47,711 nt of DNA from DATEFF01 sp964586395 (GCA_964586395.1 CAZPGP010000008.1:1-47711); one strand, 5' to 3'. Positions 1 through 8,866 are shown, counted from the first letter of the stretch. Numbers and translations are program-made. Notes: generated by a model not told the origin, from the letters alone.

Positions 1-13
1 TACTAGAATAATA

Positions 14-2557
14 CTAGTTCTCAGAGCTTTCGTCTGGAATTTTCTTCAGTATCTTGCCGAGGTCCACGCCCTTGCCCATGACCGGTTTCCATAAATCGCC
101 AGTTCGTTTGAGCCGCTTGGCAGCGTTCTTGATAGTGAAGTCCATTGGGTCCAGACCCTTCTTGACCTCTTCCCATTGTAGAGGCATAGAGACGCTGGCC
201 TCTGGAGTTGGGCGGACTGAATATGGTGCGGCTAGCGTCTGGCCTTCGCGATTCTGCAGGAAGTCCAGGTAGATACGATGCTTGCGCTTCTCTGGGTTGC
301 GCTCAACACTGGTGATCTTGGGCTGGCGTTTGTTGACTTCCAGGACAATCAAGTGTGCCAGATTCTTGGCTTGCTCATAGGTATACTGTGCTCCCATCGG
401 GATGTAGATGTGGATACCTGTCTTGCCTGAAGTCTTGGGGTACGTTGGGATGCCCCATTCGGTTGTGACTTCGTGGACCGTCTTGGCGACGTTAATGACA
501 TCGTTGAATGTCACGCCCTCTGGGTCAAGGTCGATGACGATCCAATCAGGCTTATCCAGCTGGCCCACGCGTGAGTTCCACGGGTTGATCTCGATGGAGC
601 CAAGCTGTGTCACGTACAATAGCGTGTCTAGTTGTCCGCCCACAATCCAGTGCAGATCTCCATTGTTACTGTCACTGAAGATATCAGCGCTCGGCACCCA
701 GTCGGGCAGGTGCTCGTTGTTCTTTTGGAAGAAGCTCGGACCCTTGATGCCGTTGGGCATGCGGTTCATCGAGATCGGCCGGCCGTCGAGGTAGGGGAGG
801 ATGTACTCCGCCATCTCGGTGTAGTACTCGAACAGATCGCCCTTGGTGTATTTGTGCTTTGGGAAGAAGACTTTGTCGAGATGAGTTGGTTCAAACGGCA
901 AGTTTTTGGAAGGGGTCCTGTTAGTCGGTCCGCCCCTCCTTTTGTCCTCGCCGCGGCTGCGGGCAAAAGCGGGTGCCACCCCGCCGACTGCCACCCCATC
1001 TTTCTTTGAGTCGGATGAGGGCTTCTTTGCCTTCTCCCGATGCACGTCCGTCGGCTTCTTGTCCGGTCGCAAACCTTTAAACTCTGGGTGTCTCATACTT
1101 CCCTCGCTTGTCCATTCACTAAATTCCATTTCGCATACCAGCTCTGGCTTCACCCAGTGCACTGGTGCATTTGGTTTCGGTTCCGTCGAAAACGGTGACG
1201 TCTTGCGTTCCAGTTTCGCCAACTTCAGTTGTAGCTGCTTGCGCTGCTCGTCCGCAATTCCGCCGCCAGAATGTCCAACATATATAAACTCACCCTTATC
1301 GTCGTACACGCCAACCAACAGCGCGCCCATATACTGCCGGCCACCACGTGGCTCGGTGTAGCCGCCAATCACAACCTCCTGGCGAAGGTGTGTCTTTACT
1401 TTCATCCAGTCATTGCCGCGAACCTTCTCGCGGTACGCGCTATTCGCATTCTTTGCGACCATGCCCTCAAGCCCACGTTTTTTCATTTCACGGAAGAGTG
1501 GTAAGCCCTTACCTGTTACATGGTCGCTATATGACAACACGGAGCTCTTGGGTAGGACTGCCTGGAGCAGCGCCTTGCGCCGAACTAGTGGCATGCTGCG
1601 TACGTCGTGTCCGTCGCACCACAGGATATCGAAGACATGATATCGCAGGTTGCCATTTGGTTGCTTGTGCCAGCCCTGTAGCCACTCAAAGTGGGCGCGG
1701 CCCTCGCTGTCTACAACTACAATCTCGCCGTCGAGTATGACGTCGTGCTTCATGCTGCGGAGTGCTTCGATGACAGGTGCGTAACGGTCGCTAAAATCCA
1801 GATGGTTACGTGAGTATAACTCGAGTTTGTCGTCGTGTTTTGTGCCCACGGCGCGGTAGCCGTCCCATTTTATCTCGAAGATCCAGTCTTCGCGGTCGAA
1901 TGGTTCATCAACCAGCGTACACAGCATTGGGTCGACGCTCCAGGGCTTCTTGACTTTGGGGAATTTGCGGAGGTCGGGCAGCTTGCCGTGCGCGCCCAGG
2001 TCATCCACCTGGTGGTGACTTCGGACCGATTCGTTCTGTCTGGTGATGTCGGCCTCGCTGGCGAATTCGTCACCTTTCTTTATGAGCAGCCAGGCGTCAT
2101 CTTCCTTGGCGTTGGGCATGCGAATGAGCGCGAACTCACCCTTGAGCTTCTCGCCATGCAGAATGAATGTCACGTGACCTTTTTTGACGTCACGCTCCAG
2201 CGATTTCTCGTCGCCGTCTTCAGCTCGCGGTTCGTACCAGCCTTCGTCCCAGATGATGACATTGCCAGCACCGTAATTACCTTCCGGAATGACACCTTCG
2301 AAGTTGCGATACTCAAAGGGATGATCCTCAGTCTGAACGGCGAGGTGATGGTCATGTGGGTTCATGCTCGGGCCCTTCGGTACTGCCCAACTCTTCAGTA
2401 CGCCGTTCATTTCGAGGCGAAAGTCGTAGTGAAGTGCTGTAGCATGATGTTCCTGCACGACGAACTTTAGCCGCGCACGGTCGGATCTTTTAACCTTACC
2501 CTTTGGTTCGGGCGTTTTGCTGAAGCTGCGTTTCCGGAAGTACTCGCGCAGTCCCAT
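14..2557 (-). CDS. ligD: ATP-dependent DNA ligase D (phosphoesterase-ligase-polymerase)
   Basis: Multidomain end-processing and sealing enzyme of bacterial non-homologous end joining, 847 aa. Domains in order: an N-terminal 3'-phosphoesterase (about residues 25-165) with the HHATALHYDFRLE block, which supplies the family's His/Asp/Arg residues; a central ATP-dependent ligase whose nucleotidyl lysine is in EIKWDGYR (Lys230) with an OB-fold after it; and a C-terminal primase-like polymerase (about 555-840) with the metal-binding DLD near residue 673 and the KTSGKTG block. The order PE-Lig-Pol is that of Pseudomonas LigD, not the Pol-first order of mycobacteria. A Lys/Gly/Arg-rich linker near residues 510-550 joins ligase and polymerase. 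It starts 4 nt after the ku stop, with an AAGGA-type ribosome site inside the end of ku, so the two form an operon. Confidence 0.96.
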   Translation of the reverse strand: MGLREYFRKRSFSKTPEPKGKVKRSDRARLKFVVQEHHATALHYDFRLEMNGVLKSWAVPKGPSMNPHDHHLAVQTEDHPFEYRNFEGVIPEGNYGAGNVIIWDEGWYEPRAEDGDEKSLERDVKKGHVTFILHGEKLKGEFALIRMPNAKEDDAWLLIKKGDEFASEADITRQNESVRSHHQVDDLGAHGKLPDLRKFPKVKKPWSVDPMLCTLVDEPFDREDWIFEIKWDGYRAVGTKHDDKLELYSRNHLDFSDRYAPVIEALRSMKHDVILDGEIVVVDSEGRAHFEWLQGWHKQPNGNLRYHVFDILWCDGHDVRSMPLVRRKALLQAVLPKSSVLSYSDHVTGKGLPLFREMKKRGLEGMVAKNANSAYREKVRGNDWMKVKTHLRQEVVIGGYTEPRGGRQYMGALLVGVYDDKGEFIYVGHSGGGIADEQRKQLQLKLAKLERKTSPFSTEPKPNAPVHWVKPELVCEMEFSEWTSEGSMRHPEFKGLRPDKKPTDVHREKAKKPSSDSKKDGVAVGGVAPAFARSRGEDKRRGGPTNRTPSKNLPFEPTHLDKVFFPKHKYTKGDLFEYYTEMAEYILPYLDGRPISMNRMPNGIKGPSFFQKNNEHLPDWVPSADIFSDSNNGDLHWIVGGQLDTLLYVTQLGSIEINPWNSRVGQLDKPDWIVIDLDPEGVTFNDVINVAKTVHEVTTEWGIPTYPKTSGKTGIHIYIPMGAQYTYEQAKNLAHLIVLEVNKRQPKITSVERNPEKRKHRIYLDFLQNREGQTLAAPYSVRPTPEASVSMPLQWEEVKKGLDPMDFTIKNAAKRLKRTGDLWKPVMGKGVDLGKILKKIPDESSEN

Positions 2558-2561
2558 GCGG

Positions 2562-3329
2562 CTAGTCCTTTAGGCTGGCTTTGAGCGCGCTCATCAAATC
2601 TTTGGCGGTGCCAGGAGTTGACTTGGAGCCCTTTTCTTTTGGAATCTTCTTGCCCTTGGCTTTGTCCTTGATCAGCTCTTCAAGCTCGTCGGTGTAAGTG
2701 TCGCGGAGGTCTTCGGGAATGAATGGCTTGGTCTCTTGCTTGACTAGCTTCAGGGCCATGTCGATTTCTTTCTCGGTGAGTTCAGAGTCGGTGGGGAGGT
2801 GAAGCTCGCCTGGTTCGCGAAGGTCGCTCGGGTAGCGCATTTGGTTCAAGACGAGCGCGCGGCCAACCGGCTTGATGACGGCGATATGTTCTTTCTCGTG
2901 CATGACAAATCGCGCGAGGGCGAGTTTGCCAGACTTCTTGAGTGCTGCGCGGAGGAGCGAGTAGGCCTTGTCGCCGCCCTTGTCAGACTCTAGGTAGTAG
3001 GGCTTCTCGAAGTAGCGTATGTCGATGTCTTCTTCCTCGACAAACTGCAAGATATCTATGGTTGAGGTTTTCTTGGGCTCTAGCGCCTCAAGATCCTTTG
3101 GGGTAAGGACAATGTAGTCGCCTTCACGGTATTCGTAGCCCTTTACAATGTCGTCCCACGGCACTTCTTCGCCGTCCTTGCGACAAACGCGCGAAAAGCG
3201 GATAGGCGAGTGGTCGTCTTTGTGAAGCATATCGAGGTCGATGCCCTGACGTGGGTTACTGCCGCTGTACAAACGCACAGGGATGCTGACGAGTCCGAAG
3301 CTGATTGATCCATTCCATAGTGCTCTCAT
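2562..3329 (-). CDS. ku: Ku family DNA end-binding protein
   Basis: Homodimeric bacterial Ku, which threads onto double-strand break ends and recruits LigD. The 255-aa protein opens with the diagnostic MRALWNGSISFGLVSIPVRL and keeps the whole Ku core; the tail (about 215-255) is Lys-rich, as in bacterial Ku C-termini that contact DNA. It is the first gene of the ku-ligD operon. A -10 like TACCAT (3342-3337 on the minus strand) stands 7 nt before the ATG, so the transcript is probably leaderless. The promoter region is shared with the divergent gene at 3372. Confidence 0.96.
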   Translation of the reverse strand: MRALWNGSISFGLVSIPVRLYSGSNPRQGIDLDMLHKDDHSPIRFSRVCRKDGEEVPWDDIVKGYEYREGDYIVLTPKDLEALEPKKTSTIDILQFVEEEDIDIRYFEKPYYLESDKGGDKAYSLLRAALKKSGKLALARFVMHEKEHIAVIKPVGRALVLNQMRYPSDLREPGELHLPTDSELTEKEIDMALKLVKQETKPFIPEDLRDTYTDELEELIKDKAKGKKIPKEKGSKSTPGTAKDLMSALKASLKD

Positions 3330-3371
3330 ACTGTTAATGGTAACATGGCCGGTAATTGTTACTATATAACC

Positions 3372-3908
3372 ATGAGTTCATACGATGATGCCCGCAAAAA
3401 GTACAAGCCAGTCGATATCAAGTTTCTATTGATCGCCGAATCACCACCGCCAGCGGCGGACGTGCAAAGCAGTCGGCAATTTTATTACACAGACCGCATC
3501 CGCAAGGATGATCGTCTGTTTACGAATACTATTCGCGCATTATATCCCGAGGCAGTCGAGACGCCCGAAGCCGAGTTAGAGAACTTGAAAGAAGGTTGGC
3601 TCAACCGTTTCAAGGCCGACGGGTTCTATATGATTGAGGCGCTCGAGGACTCCCAGGAACATGAGGTGACCAAGCAGCAGCGCCAGGAGCGAATTCGCCA
3701 AGCGGTGCCAGAACTGCTCGCTCGAGTGCGCAAACTCGCGGCCCCGGATACGAAAATCATTCTGATTAAATCAAATGTCTTTGACGTTGCAGCGCAACCA
3801 CTTAGGGATGCAGGATTTACCGTGCTTAACACTGAACTGCTTGACTATCCTGGTCGGTTCAATCAGAAAGCCTATCGCGCTAAGCTTGCAAAGTTGGTAA
3901 AGAAATAG
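3372..3908 (+). CDS. Possible uracil-DNA-glycosylase-fold protein, function unknown
   Basis: About 178 aa, not firmly recognised. After a short N-terminus it has a hydrophobic strand ending in LLIAESPPP, followed by an aromatic RQFYYTD and then FTNTIRALYP. This resembles the N-terminal motif arrangement of uracil-DNA-glycosylase-like proteins. A second buried strand (KIILIKSNVF) and a mixed C-terminal helix follow. The frame is open from an upstream ATG at 3345, but the ATG at 3372 is preferred because TACTAT (3360-3365) lies 6 nt before it, giving a leaderless start. It is divergent from ku-ligD with overlapping promoter regions, which hints at a DNA-repair role. The fold assignment is a weak inference. 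Confidence 0.75.
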   Translation: MSSYDDARKKYKPVDIKFLLIAESPPPAADVQSSRQFYYTDRIRKDDRLFTNTIRALYPEAVETPEAELENLKEGWLNRFKADGFYMIEALEDSQEHEVTKQQRQERIRQAVPELLARVRKLAAPDTKIILIKSNVFDVAAQPLRDAGFTVLNTELLDYPGRFNQKAYRAKLAKLVKK

Positions 3909-3961
3909 ACCAGGCGTTGCGTCAACTTGACGAATTGGCGAAACCATTTTACCCAACAGGG

Positions 3962-3989
3962 GTGACAATATCCATTTTTATGATATAGT
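3962..3989 (+). promoter_or_regulatory. Promoter of the PBP cassette
   Basis: GTGACA (3962-3967), 16-nt spacer, TATAGT (3984-3989). It is followed by a leader of about 60 nt and a GGAGGG ribosome site before the ATG at 4060. The string TTTTATGATATA (3976-3987) recurs upstream of another GC-rich cassette at 42006-42017. The region 3909-3961 holds nothing else I can name. Confidence 0.6.
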
Positions 3990-4059
3990 AGCGGTTGCGT
4001 AAGTAGTTCTACCTTAACAATCAGACCCTACGACAGATTCCCGGAGGGAGTCGTCTGGT

Positions 4060-6435
4060 ATGAAGTGGAAAACCTTCAAAAGACTCTTCACCGCTACCGT
4101 CATCGTTAGCGTGTTGGGGGGTATTGGTTTCCTCGGCCTCATGGGCTGGGCGCAGTACGAGGCGTCGAATGTCGAGATACCTTCGCTTGAGCCCGCAGGC
4201 GCGTCAGTTGTACTGGCCGCCGACGGCAAGAAGGTTCTGGGCAAGATCGCCTCGGCCGAAGCGGGTAAGCCCCTGGAACCCGCCCAGATCTCGCCGCTGA
4301 TCCGTCAGGCTCACCTGGCGGCTGAAGATCGGAGCTTCTACACCCACGGTGCCGTCTCGGTCAAAGGCATGGCCTGGGCGATGCTCACCAACGCCCGCGA
4401 GGGAACGGTGGCTGCGGGTGGTAGCACCATCACGCAACAGCTCGCCAAGCGGTACGCCGGCACGGAGAAGACTTTCAGTCGCAAGATCGATGAGCTTCCG
4501 TACGCCTACCGCATCGAGAAGGATTACACCAAGGACCAGATCCTGGTCATCTACGTCAACGTCAATTACTACGGACGAGGTGCGTACGGCGTCGAGGATG
4601 CCGCAAACACCTGGTTCGGCGTCTCGGCAACCGAGCTGACGAACATGAACGACCCTCTGCAGGTGGCGCGAGCCGCTTTCCTGGGGTCGCTCCTGAACCA
4701 GCCGGGCAACTACGAGAAGTTCGAGGGCAAACCCAGCAATCTCAAGTTTGCGAAGGAGCTGCGGGCGCGTACGACGTACACGCTCAACGGTCTTCGCGAT
4801 CTGGAGGGGCTGCCCGCGCAAGCGGACGGCAGCGAAGCGGCAACCGTTTCGCAGGCGGTCGTGGACCAGGCAAAGAAGCTGGTCGAGACCGACCTCAGCG
4901 CGCTGGGGATGACCGATCGGTTCAAGCAGACTGGTAACGTCATCGAAGGCGACCCGTACCTGATGAGCTACATCCGTGACTGGATTACGGCTTGGAGGGT
5001 ACAGCTTGCCAAGGATGACGGCGAGAACGATGAAGAAGCGCTCGTGACGGCTCAGGATGAGGTCAAAGCTCTCCTCGCACGAGGCGGGTTGAAGATTCAG
5101 ACCGAGATCGACGCGGACGCGCAAGCACGGTTGGTCGACGCCCACAAGAAACGACTGGGCGGCGGACCATCGGGCTTCATCGTGCTGAATCCGCGGACTG
5201 GCGGCGTGGTGGCAATGAGCGGCGGCCGGGACCACGGTTCCGACGCCAACAACTATGCCATCTACACCTCACGTCCGCCCGGCTCGACCATGAAGCCGTT
5301 CGTGTTGGCCGACGCGGTCAGCAAGGACGTCTCGGTCAAGTCGATCTTTCCCGCGCCGAGGGAGATTCGTATCGACGGTCCGCCCATCTGGGATCACACC
5401 AAGAAGGACGCGCCGGGGTGCAAGATGACCCTGGCCGACAGTCTGGCTGTGAGCCACAACGTCGTAGCCGTGGAGGCCGCGACGGGCAAGATGGCGAGTT
5501 GTGAAGACAGGGACAGACTGACCGACATCAAGGATTACGCGGTCAGCCCCAAGACTGTCGCCAAACTCATCCACGAGGCCGGGGCCGACGCCAGTATGGT
5601 TCCTGGCAAGACCGACAAGATCGATATCAGCGAGGAACCGCGGTTGGCCATCGGCGCTACGTTGGGGTTGTCGCCGCTGAAACTGGCGGTGATGGCATCA
5701 ACACTGGCTAACGGTGGTGAGTACCACAAGCCCCACCTGGTCAGTCGCATCGATGCGCCCAGCGGTGACAACATCTTCGAACATGAAGATGAAAGCCAGC
5801 GGGTCATCGATGAGAAGTACGCCAAGATCGTCAACCAGGTCCTGGTGGGCGTCGGTACCAACCCGAACGGGACCGGCCACAGGCTCTTGGTGGACAACCA
5901 CCCGCTGATGATGAAGACCGGCACTACGGACGACGAACTGGGTGACTCCTGGTACTTCGCGAGTAACGCCGTGAATCCTGACCACAAGAACGAGTCGGCA
6001 TACGTCTGCGCTGGCTGGGCTGGCAAGAACGCCAACCGGCAGGGGGCAGACGTAGGTGGGGTCTGTCAGAGCTTCTACCAAAGCCAGCTGAAGGGTCGGC
6101 CCCGGGTTGATTTCCCGGCCGCTGACATGGATGCCGGCAAACTGGTGGGGATCGTTCAGGCCGCACCGCCCCCTCCGCCGCCCCCTCCGGTCCAGACTCA
6201 GCAGCCTGAGCCAACCAAGGTCGAGACGCCGACAGTTGCGCCCCCCGTGCCAACCAGGCACACGGAGCCGTCGGCTGCACCGTCGACTCCGCAGGGCACT
6301 CCTGCTGCATCCAACTCGCCTACAGCCGGTGAGTCAACTCCACGTGAGACTCCGCCGGCCGAGGAGCCGGGCGGAGGAGTGGAGGACCCCAACGCCGGAG
6401 AAGTGCCGGTACCTGGGGTCGAACCCACGGGCTGA
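4060..6435 (+). CDS. Class A penicillin-binding protein (glycosyltransferase-transpeptidase)
   Basis: Bifunctional peptidoglycan synthase, 791 aa, anchored by one N-terminal membrane segment (about 9-30). GT51 domain: AAEDRSFYTHG with catalytic Glu89, GGSTITQQLAKRY (120-132), and RKIDE near 141-145. Transpeptidase domain: STMK with the nucleophile Ser409 and Lys412, SHN (465-467) and KTGT (619-622). All catalytic motifs are intact. The C-terminal ~90 residues are Pro/Thr/Glu-rich with a run of prolines, a disordered tail resembling actinobacterial PBPs. GC content and GC-ending codons are clearly above the neighbours. Promoter, leader, ribosome site (GGAGGG) and terminal hairpin make it a self-contained unit. 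Transfer from a GC-rich actinobacterium-like source is inferred. Confidence 0.95.
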   Translation: MKWKTFKRLFTATVIVSVLGGIGFLGLMGWAQYEASNVEIPSLEPAGASVVLAADGKKVLGKIASAEAGKPLEPAQISPLIRQAHLAAEDRSFYTHGAVSVKGMAWAMLTNAREGTVAAGGSTITQQLAKRYAGTEKTFSRKIDELPYAYRIEKDYTKDQILVIYVNVNYYGRGAYGVEDAANTWFGVSATELTNMNDPLQVARAAFLGSLLNQPGNYEKFEGKPSNLKFAKELRARTTYTLNGLRDLEGLPAQADGSEAATVSQAVVDQAKKLVETDLSALGMTDRFKQTGNVIEGDPYLMSYIRDWITAWRVQLAKDDGENDEEALVTAQDEVKALLARGGLKIQTEIDADAQARLVDAHKKRLGGGPSGFIVLNPRTGGVVAMSGGRDHGSDANNYAIYTSRPPGSTMKPFVLADAVSKDVSVKSIFPAPREIRIDGPPIWDHTKKDAPGCKMTLADSLAVSHNVVAVEAATGKMASCEDRDRLTDIKDYAVSPKTVAKLIHEAGADASMVPGKTDKIDISEEPRLAIGATLGLSPLKLAVMASTLANGGEYHKPHLVSRIDAPSGDNIFEHEDESQRVIDEKYAKIVNQVLVGVGTNPNGTGHRLLVDNHPLMMKTGTTDDELGDSWYFASNAVNPDHKNESAYVCAGWAGKNANRQGADVGGVCQSFYQSQLKGRPRVDFPAADMDAGKLVGIVQAAPPPPPPPPVQTQQPEPTKVETPTVAPPVPTRHTEPSAAPSTPQGTPAASNSPTAGESTPRETPPAEEPGGGVEDPNAGEVPVPGVEPTG

Positions 6436-6474
6436 ACGCCTGTGGGTCGCAAGGGTAGGACTACTACGCGAAAG

Positions 6475-6498
6475 GGGCCCCTCATCCGTGAGGGGCCC
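6475..6498 (+). terminator. GC-rich terminal hairpin of the PBP gene
   Basis: A near-perfect inverted repeat, GGGGCCCCTCA and TGAGGGGCCCC, separated by TCCG. It is not followed by a strong T-run. Other GC-rich cassettes of the window end in the same way. Confidence 0.75.
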
Positions 6499-6525
6499 CG
6501 TAGTCCAAGTTTTGAACTTATTAGG

Positions 6526-6554
6526 TGTTAAGATTAATCAGGATAATCTTAACA
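6526..6554. promoter_or_regulatory. Perfect inverted repeat upstream of the DUF1428 gene, probable operator
   Basis: TGTTAAGATTA and TAATCTTAACA, an 11-bp perfect inverted repeat with a 7-nt spacer. It overlaps a candidate -10 GATAAT (6542-6547). It is AT-rich and lacks a following T-run, so a protein-binding site is more likely than a terminator. An AAGGAG ribosome site follows at 6558-6563. Confidence 0.6.
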
Positions 6555-6570
6555 GAAAAGGAGCACAAGC

Positions 6571-6951
6571 ATGGCTAAGTACGTTGATGGATTTGTACTT
6601 GTTGTACCTAAAGGCAAAGAAGCCGAGTATCAGAAAATGGCAGAACAAGGACGTGACTCCTGGATGAAACACGGTGCGCTTCAATACTTTGAATGCCGGG
6701 GCGATGACCTCAAGCAGCAGGAAATGGGCGATGAAAAGTCACGACATTTTGCCGAAATGGCCAACGCGGGCGACGATGAGAACGTTTGGTTTTCTTTCAT
6801 TGTTTTCAACTCCAAAGAACATCGTGATGAAGTAAATGCGAAGGTCATGGCTGAGATGGACGAAGCGTACAGCGACCAGACCGACTTTGAAATGCCGAAC
6901 GATATGAAGAAGATGGCATACGGTGGTTTTGCGGTAGCAGTTGAAGGATAG
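6571..6951 (+). CDS. DUF1428 family protein (YbaA-like)
   Basis: Small soluble protein of 126 aa, the usual length of the DUF1428/YbaA family, whose biochemical role is not established. It has the family opening YVDGFVLVVPKGKE and the central block DENVWFSFIVFNSKEHRDEVNAKVM, and ends with the conserved KMAYGGF segment. The start is supported by AAGGAG 7 nt upstream. An 11-bp inverted repeat lies directly before the ribosome site, which suggests regulated expression. It converges on the ABC exporter genes and shares a bidirectional terminator with them. Confidence 0.88.
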   Translation: MAKYVDGFVLVVPKGKEAEYQKMAEQGRDSWMKHGALQYFECRGDDLKQQEMGDEKSRHFAEMANAGDDENVWFSFIVFNSKEHRDEVNAKVMAEMDEAYSDQTDFEMPNDMKKMAYGGFAVAVEG

Positions 6952-6980
6952 AGCCTAAGAGGACATCGTGTCGCTATCAA

Positions 6981-7006
6981 AAACAGGCCCAATAAAGGGC
7001 CTGTTT
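6981..7006. terminator. Bidirectional terminator between the DUF1428 gene and drrB
   Basis: AAACAGGCCC, loop AATAAA, GGGCCTGTTT, a 10-bp perfect stem with A-tracts on one side and T-tracts on the other. It serves the convergent genes ending at 6951 and 7026. Confidence 0.85.
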
Positions 7007-7025
7007 GGTTTTCTGTGATCAGAGA

Positions 7026-7832
7026 TTAGCTGGTAGTCTTGCGACGGAACAGCCATGCCGATACAGGAACTGCAACGGCTAGGATGCCCAGGCTCCAGAC
7101 GATTGCAAGCCAGACGTGGTTGCCAACCGGCAAGCCAAGCATGAGTGATCGAACTGCTTCAACCACGTGGGTGATTGGCTGGTTCTCGGCAAATGCCTTC
7201 AAGACTGGGTTCATGCTGTCGCCAGGAACGAATGCGGTGCTCGCGAACGTTAGAGGGAAGACGATGATGAACGTTAGCCACTGCACGCCTTCAACGCTCT
7301 TGGAGTACACACCAACGATGGCAGACAGCCACGAGAAGGCGAGTGTAAAGAGCAAGATAATGAAGGCAATTAGCAGCCAGTCGGTGAAGCTTGCGCTGCT
7401 GCGGAAACCAATCAACAGACCAGTCAGCAGCATCACAACGGTTGAGATACCGTTACGGAACAAGTCCGAAATGGTGTGGCCGTTCAAGACCGCCAAGTTG
7501 CTCATTGGGAGTGAACGGAAGCGGTCGATGATACCCTTCTGCATGTCGTTACAGACGGCGATGGCAGTGGTTGTCGAACCAAACGCGAGCGTCTGGACGA
7601 TAATACCGGCCATCAGGAAGTTCAGGTAATTTACGCCTTGTGGCAGTGATGGTGCGATTGCGCCACCAAAGACAGATGCAAATAGTACCAAGAACATGAT
7701 CGGCTGAAAGAATGTGCCGAGCAACTGGTCACGGTTGCGCACGATGTGTGTGCTACTGCGCTTGATCATCAACAACGAGTCGATGAACGCCAGTACAGCT
7801 TTTGGTCGTTTGTCGAATACTAGTTCGGCCAT
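7026..7832 (-). CDS. ABC-2 type transporter permease, DrrB-like
   Basis: Membrane subunit (268 aa) of a two-component ABC exporter in the family of daunorubicin-resistance DrrB and other ABC-2 permeases. It has about six hydrophobic segments; the first follows the amphipathic N-terminus (near 40-60). The conserved intracellular block KGIIDRFRSLPMS lies between segments. The start overlaps the stop of the ATPase gene (TAATG), so translation is coupled. The substrate cannot be told from sequence; drugs, lipids or polysaccharide are typical for the family. Confidence 0.93.
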   Translation of the reverse strand: MAELVFDKRPKAVLAFIDSLLMIKRSSTHIVRNRDQLLGTFFQPIMFLVLFASVFGGAIAPSLPQGVNYLNFLMAGIIVQTLAFGSTTTAIAVCNDMQKGIIDRFRSLPMSNLAVLNGHTISDLFRNGISTVVMLLTGLLIGFRSSASFTDWLLIAFIILLFTLAFSWLSAIVGVYSKSVEGVQWLTFIIVFPLTFASTAFVPGDSMNPVLKAFAENQPITHVVEAVRSLMLGLPVGNHVWLAIVWSLGILAVAVPVSAWLFRRKTTS

Positions 7833-8800
7833 TATTTTGTCTCCTCTTCTGATTCTTCGGTTTGCTTTTGCTTGCCGGTTAGGCTCAGGAAGACGTCGTC
7901 GAGTGTTGGCTTGTGAACGGTCATGGCGGTAATTTGGACGCCGGCGTCAGACAGAAGCGTCAATGCTTCCTTGGTGTCGACGTTGAGGTCCTGCATGACA
8001 ACGCTGACCGAAAATTCCTTTTCGTTGGTATCGGCAACGCGCTTGCCCAAGACCTTAACGCCAGCCTTTAGGGCGGCAGCGTCAGCAAATGTCAGCTCCA
8101 GGCGGTCCTTGCCAACTTTGCCCTTCAGCTCCTTGGCGGTTCCGTCGGCGATAACCTTACCGCCGTCGATGACGATGATGCGGTCTGCCAATTGGTCGGC
8201 TTCCTCGAGGTACTGTGTGGTCAAGAGGATGGTCGTACCTTGAGCCTTCAACTTGTTGATAATCTCCCACATCGCGATGCGTGAGCGTGGGTCCAGGCCG
8301 GTCGTCGGCTCGTCCAGGAAGATTACTGGCGGTGTAGCGATAAGGCTCACGGCCAGGTCTAGGCGACGGCGCATACCGCCAGAGTAGGTTTTTGCTGGGC
8401 GATCGGCGGCTTCAACCAATGCGAAGTCTGCCAGAAGTTCCTCGGCGCGAGCTTTGGCGCTTTCTGGGGTCAGGCGGTACAGGCGACCCATCATGACGAG
8501 GTTTTCGCGACCGGTAAGCAGCTCGTCGACAGCGGCAGACTGACCGGTGAGGCCAATGACGCTGCGAACCTTATCGGCGTCATCACGGACGTCGTTTCCT
8601 TCAATGTGCACACTACCTTCGTCGAACGGTAGTAGGGTGCTGAGGATGCGAACCGTGGTGGTCTTGCCGGCGCCATTCGGGCCAAGCAATGCCAGCATGG
8701 TGCCGCGCTCGACGTTGAAGTCGATTCCCTTCAGCACTTGGTTTGAGCCGTACGCTTTGCGCAGGCCTTCAACCTCGATAACATACTTGCTTTGAGACAT
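7832..8800 (-). CDS. ABC transporter ATP-binding protein, DrrA-like
   Basis: ATPase partner of the DrrB-like permease, 322 aa. Walker A GPNGAGKTT (40-48), signature YSGGMRRRLDLA (139-150), Walker B VIFLDEPTTGLD (159-170) and a switch His-equivalent region after LLTTQYLEEADQ. The GGMRRRLD signature and the C-terminal extension of about 80 aa after the core are typical of the DrrA subfamily. It is the first gene of the two-gene operon. The promoter reads TTTTCA, 16 nt, TATAAA on the minus strand (8848-8821), with a short leader and a TAAGGA ribosome site. Confidence 0.95.
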   Translation of the reverse strand: MSQSKYVIEVEGLRKAYGSNQVLKGIDFNVERGTMLALLGPNGAGKTTTVRILSTLLPFDEGSVHIEGNDVRDDADKVRSVIGLTGQSAAVDELLTGRENLVMMGRLYRLTPESAKARAEELLADFALVEAADRPAKTYSGGMRRRLDLAVSLIATPPVIFLDEPTTGLDPRSRIAMWEIINKLKAQGTTILLTTQYLEEADQLADRIIVIDGGKVIADGTAKELKGKVGKDRLELTFADAAALKAGVKVLGKRVADTNEKEFSVSVVMQDLNVDTKEALTLLSDAGVQITAMTVHKPTLDDVFLSLTGKQKQTEESEEETK

Positions 8801-8820
8801 TCATATCCTTACTGAATAAA

Positions 8821-8848
8821 TTTATAGCCTTACAAGTGTACCTGAAAA
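8821..8848 (-). promoter_or_regulatory. Promoter of the DrrAB-like operon
   Basis: Minus strand: TTTTCA (8848-8843), 16-nt spacer, TATAAA (8826-8821). The ATG at 8800 follows after a short leader that contains a TAAGGA ribosome site. Confidence 0.6.
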
Positions 8849-8866
8849 ACTCCTAAGCTCAAAGGG

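Noticed and set aside
1835..2470. Plus-strand frame of 211 codons opposite ligD
   Set aside because: It lies antisense to the conserved phosphoesterase domain and has no initiation signals.
4204..5235. Minus-strand open frame of 343 codons opposite the PBP gene
   Set aside because: It is a shadow of the GC-rich codons of the PBP gene; the plus-strand product has all catalytic motifs.
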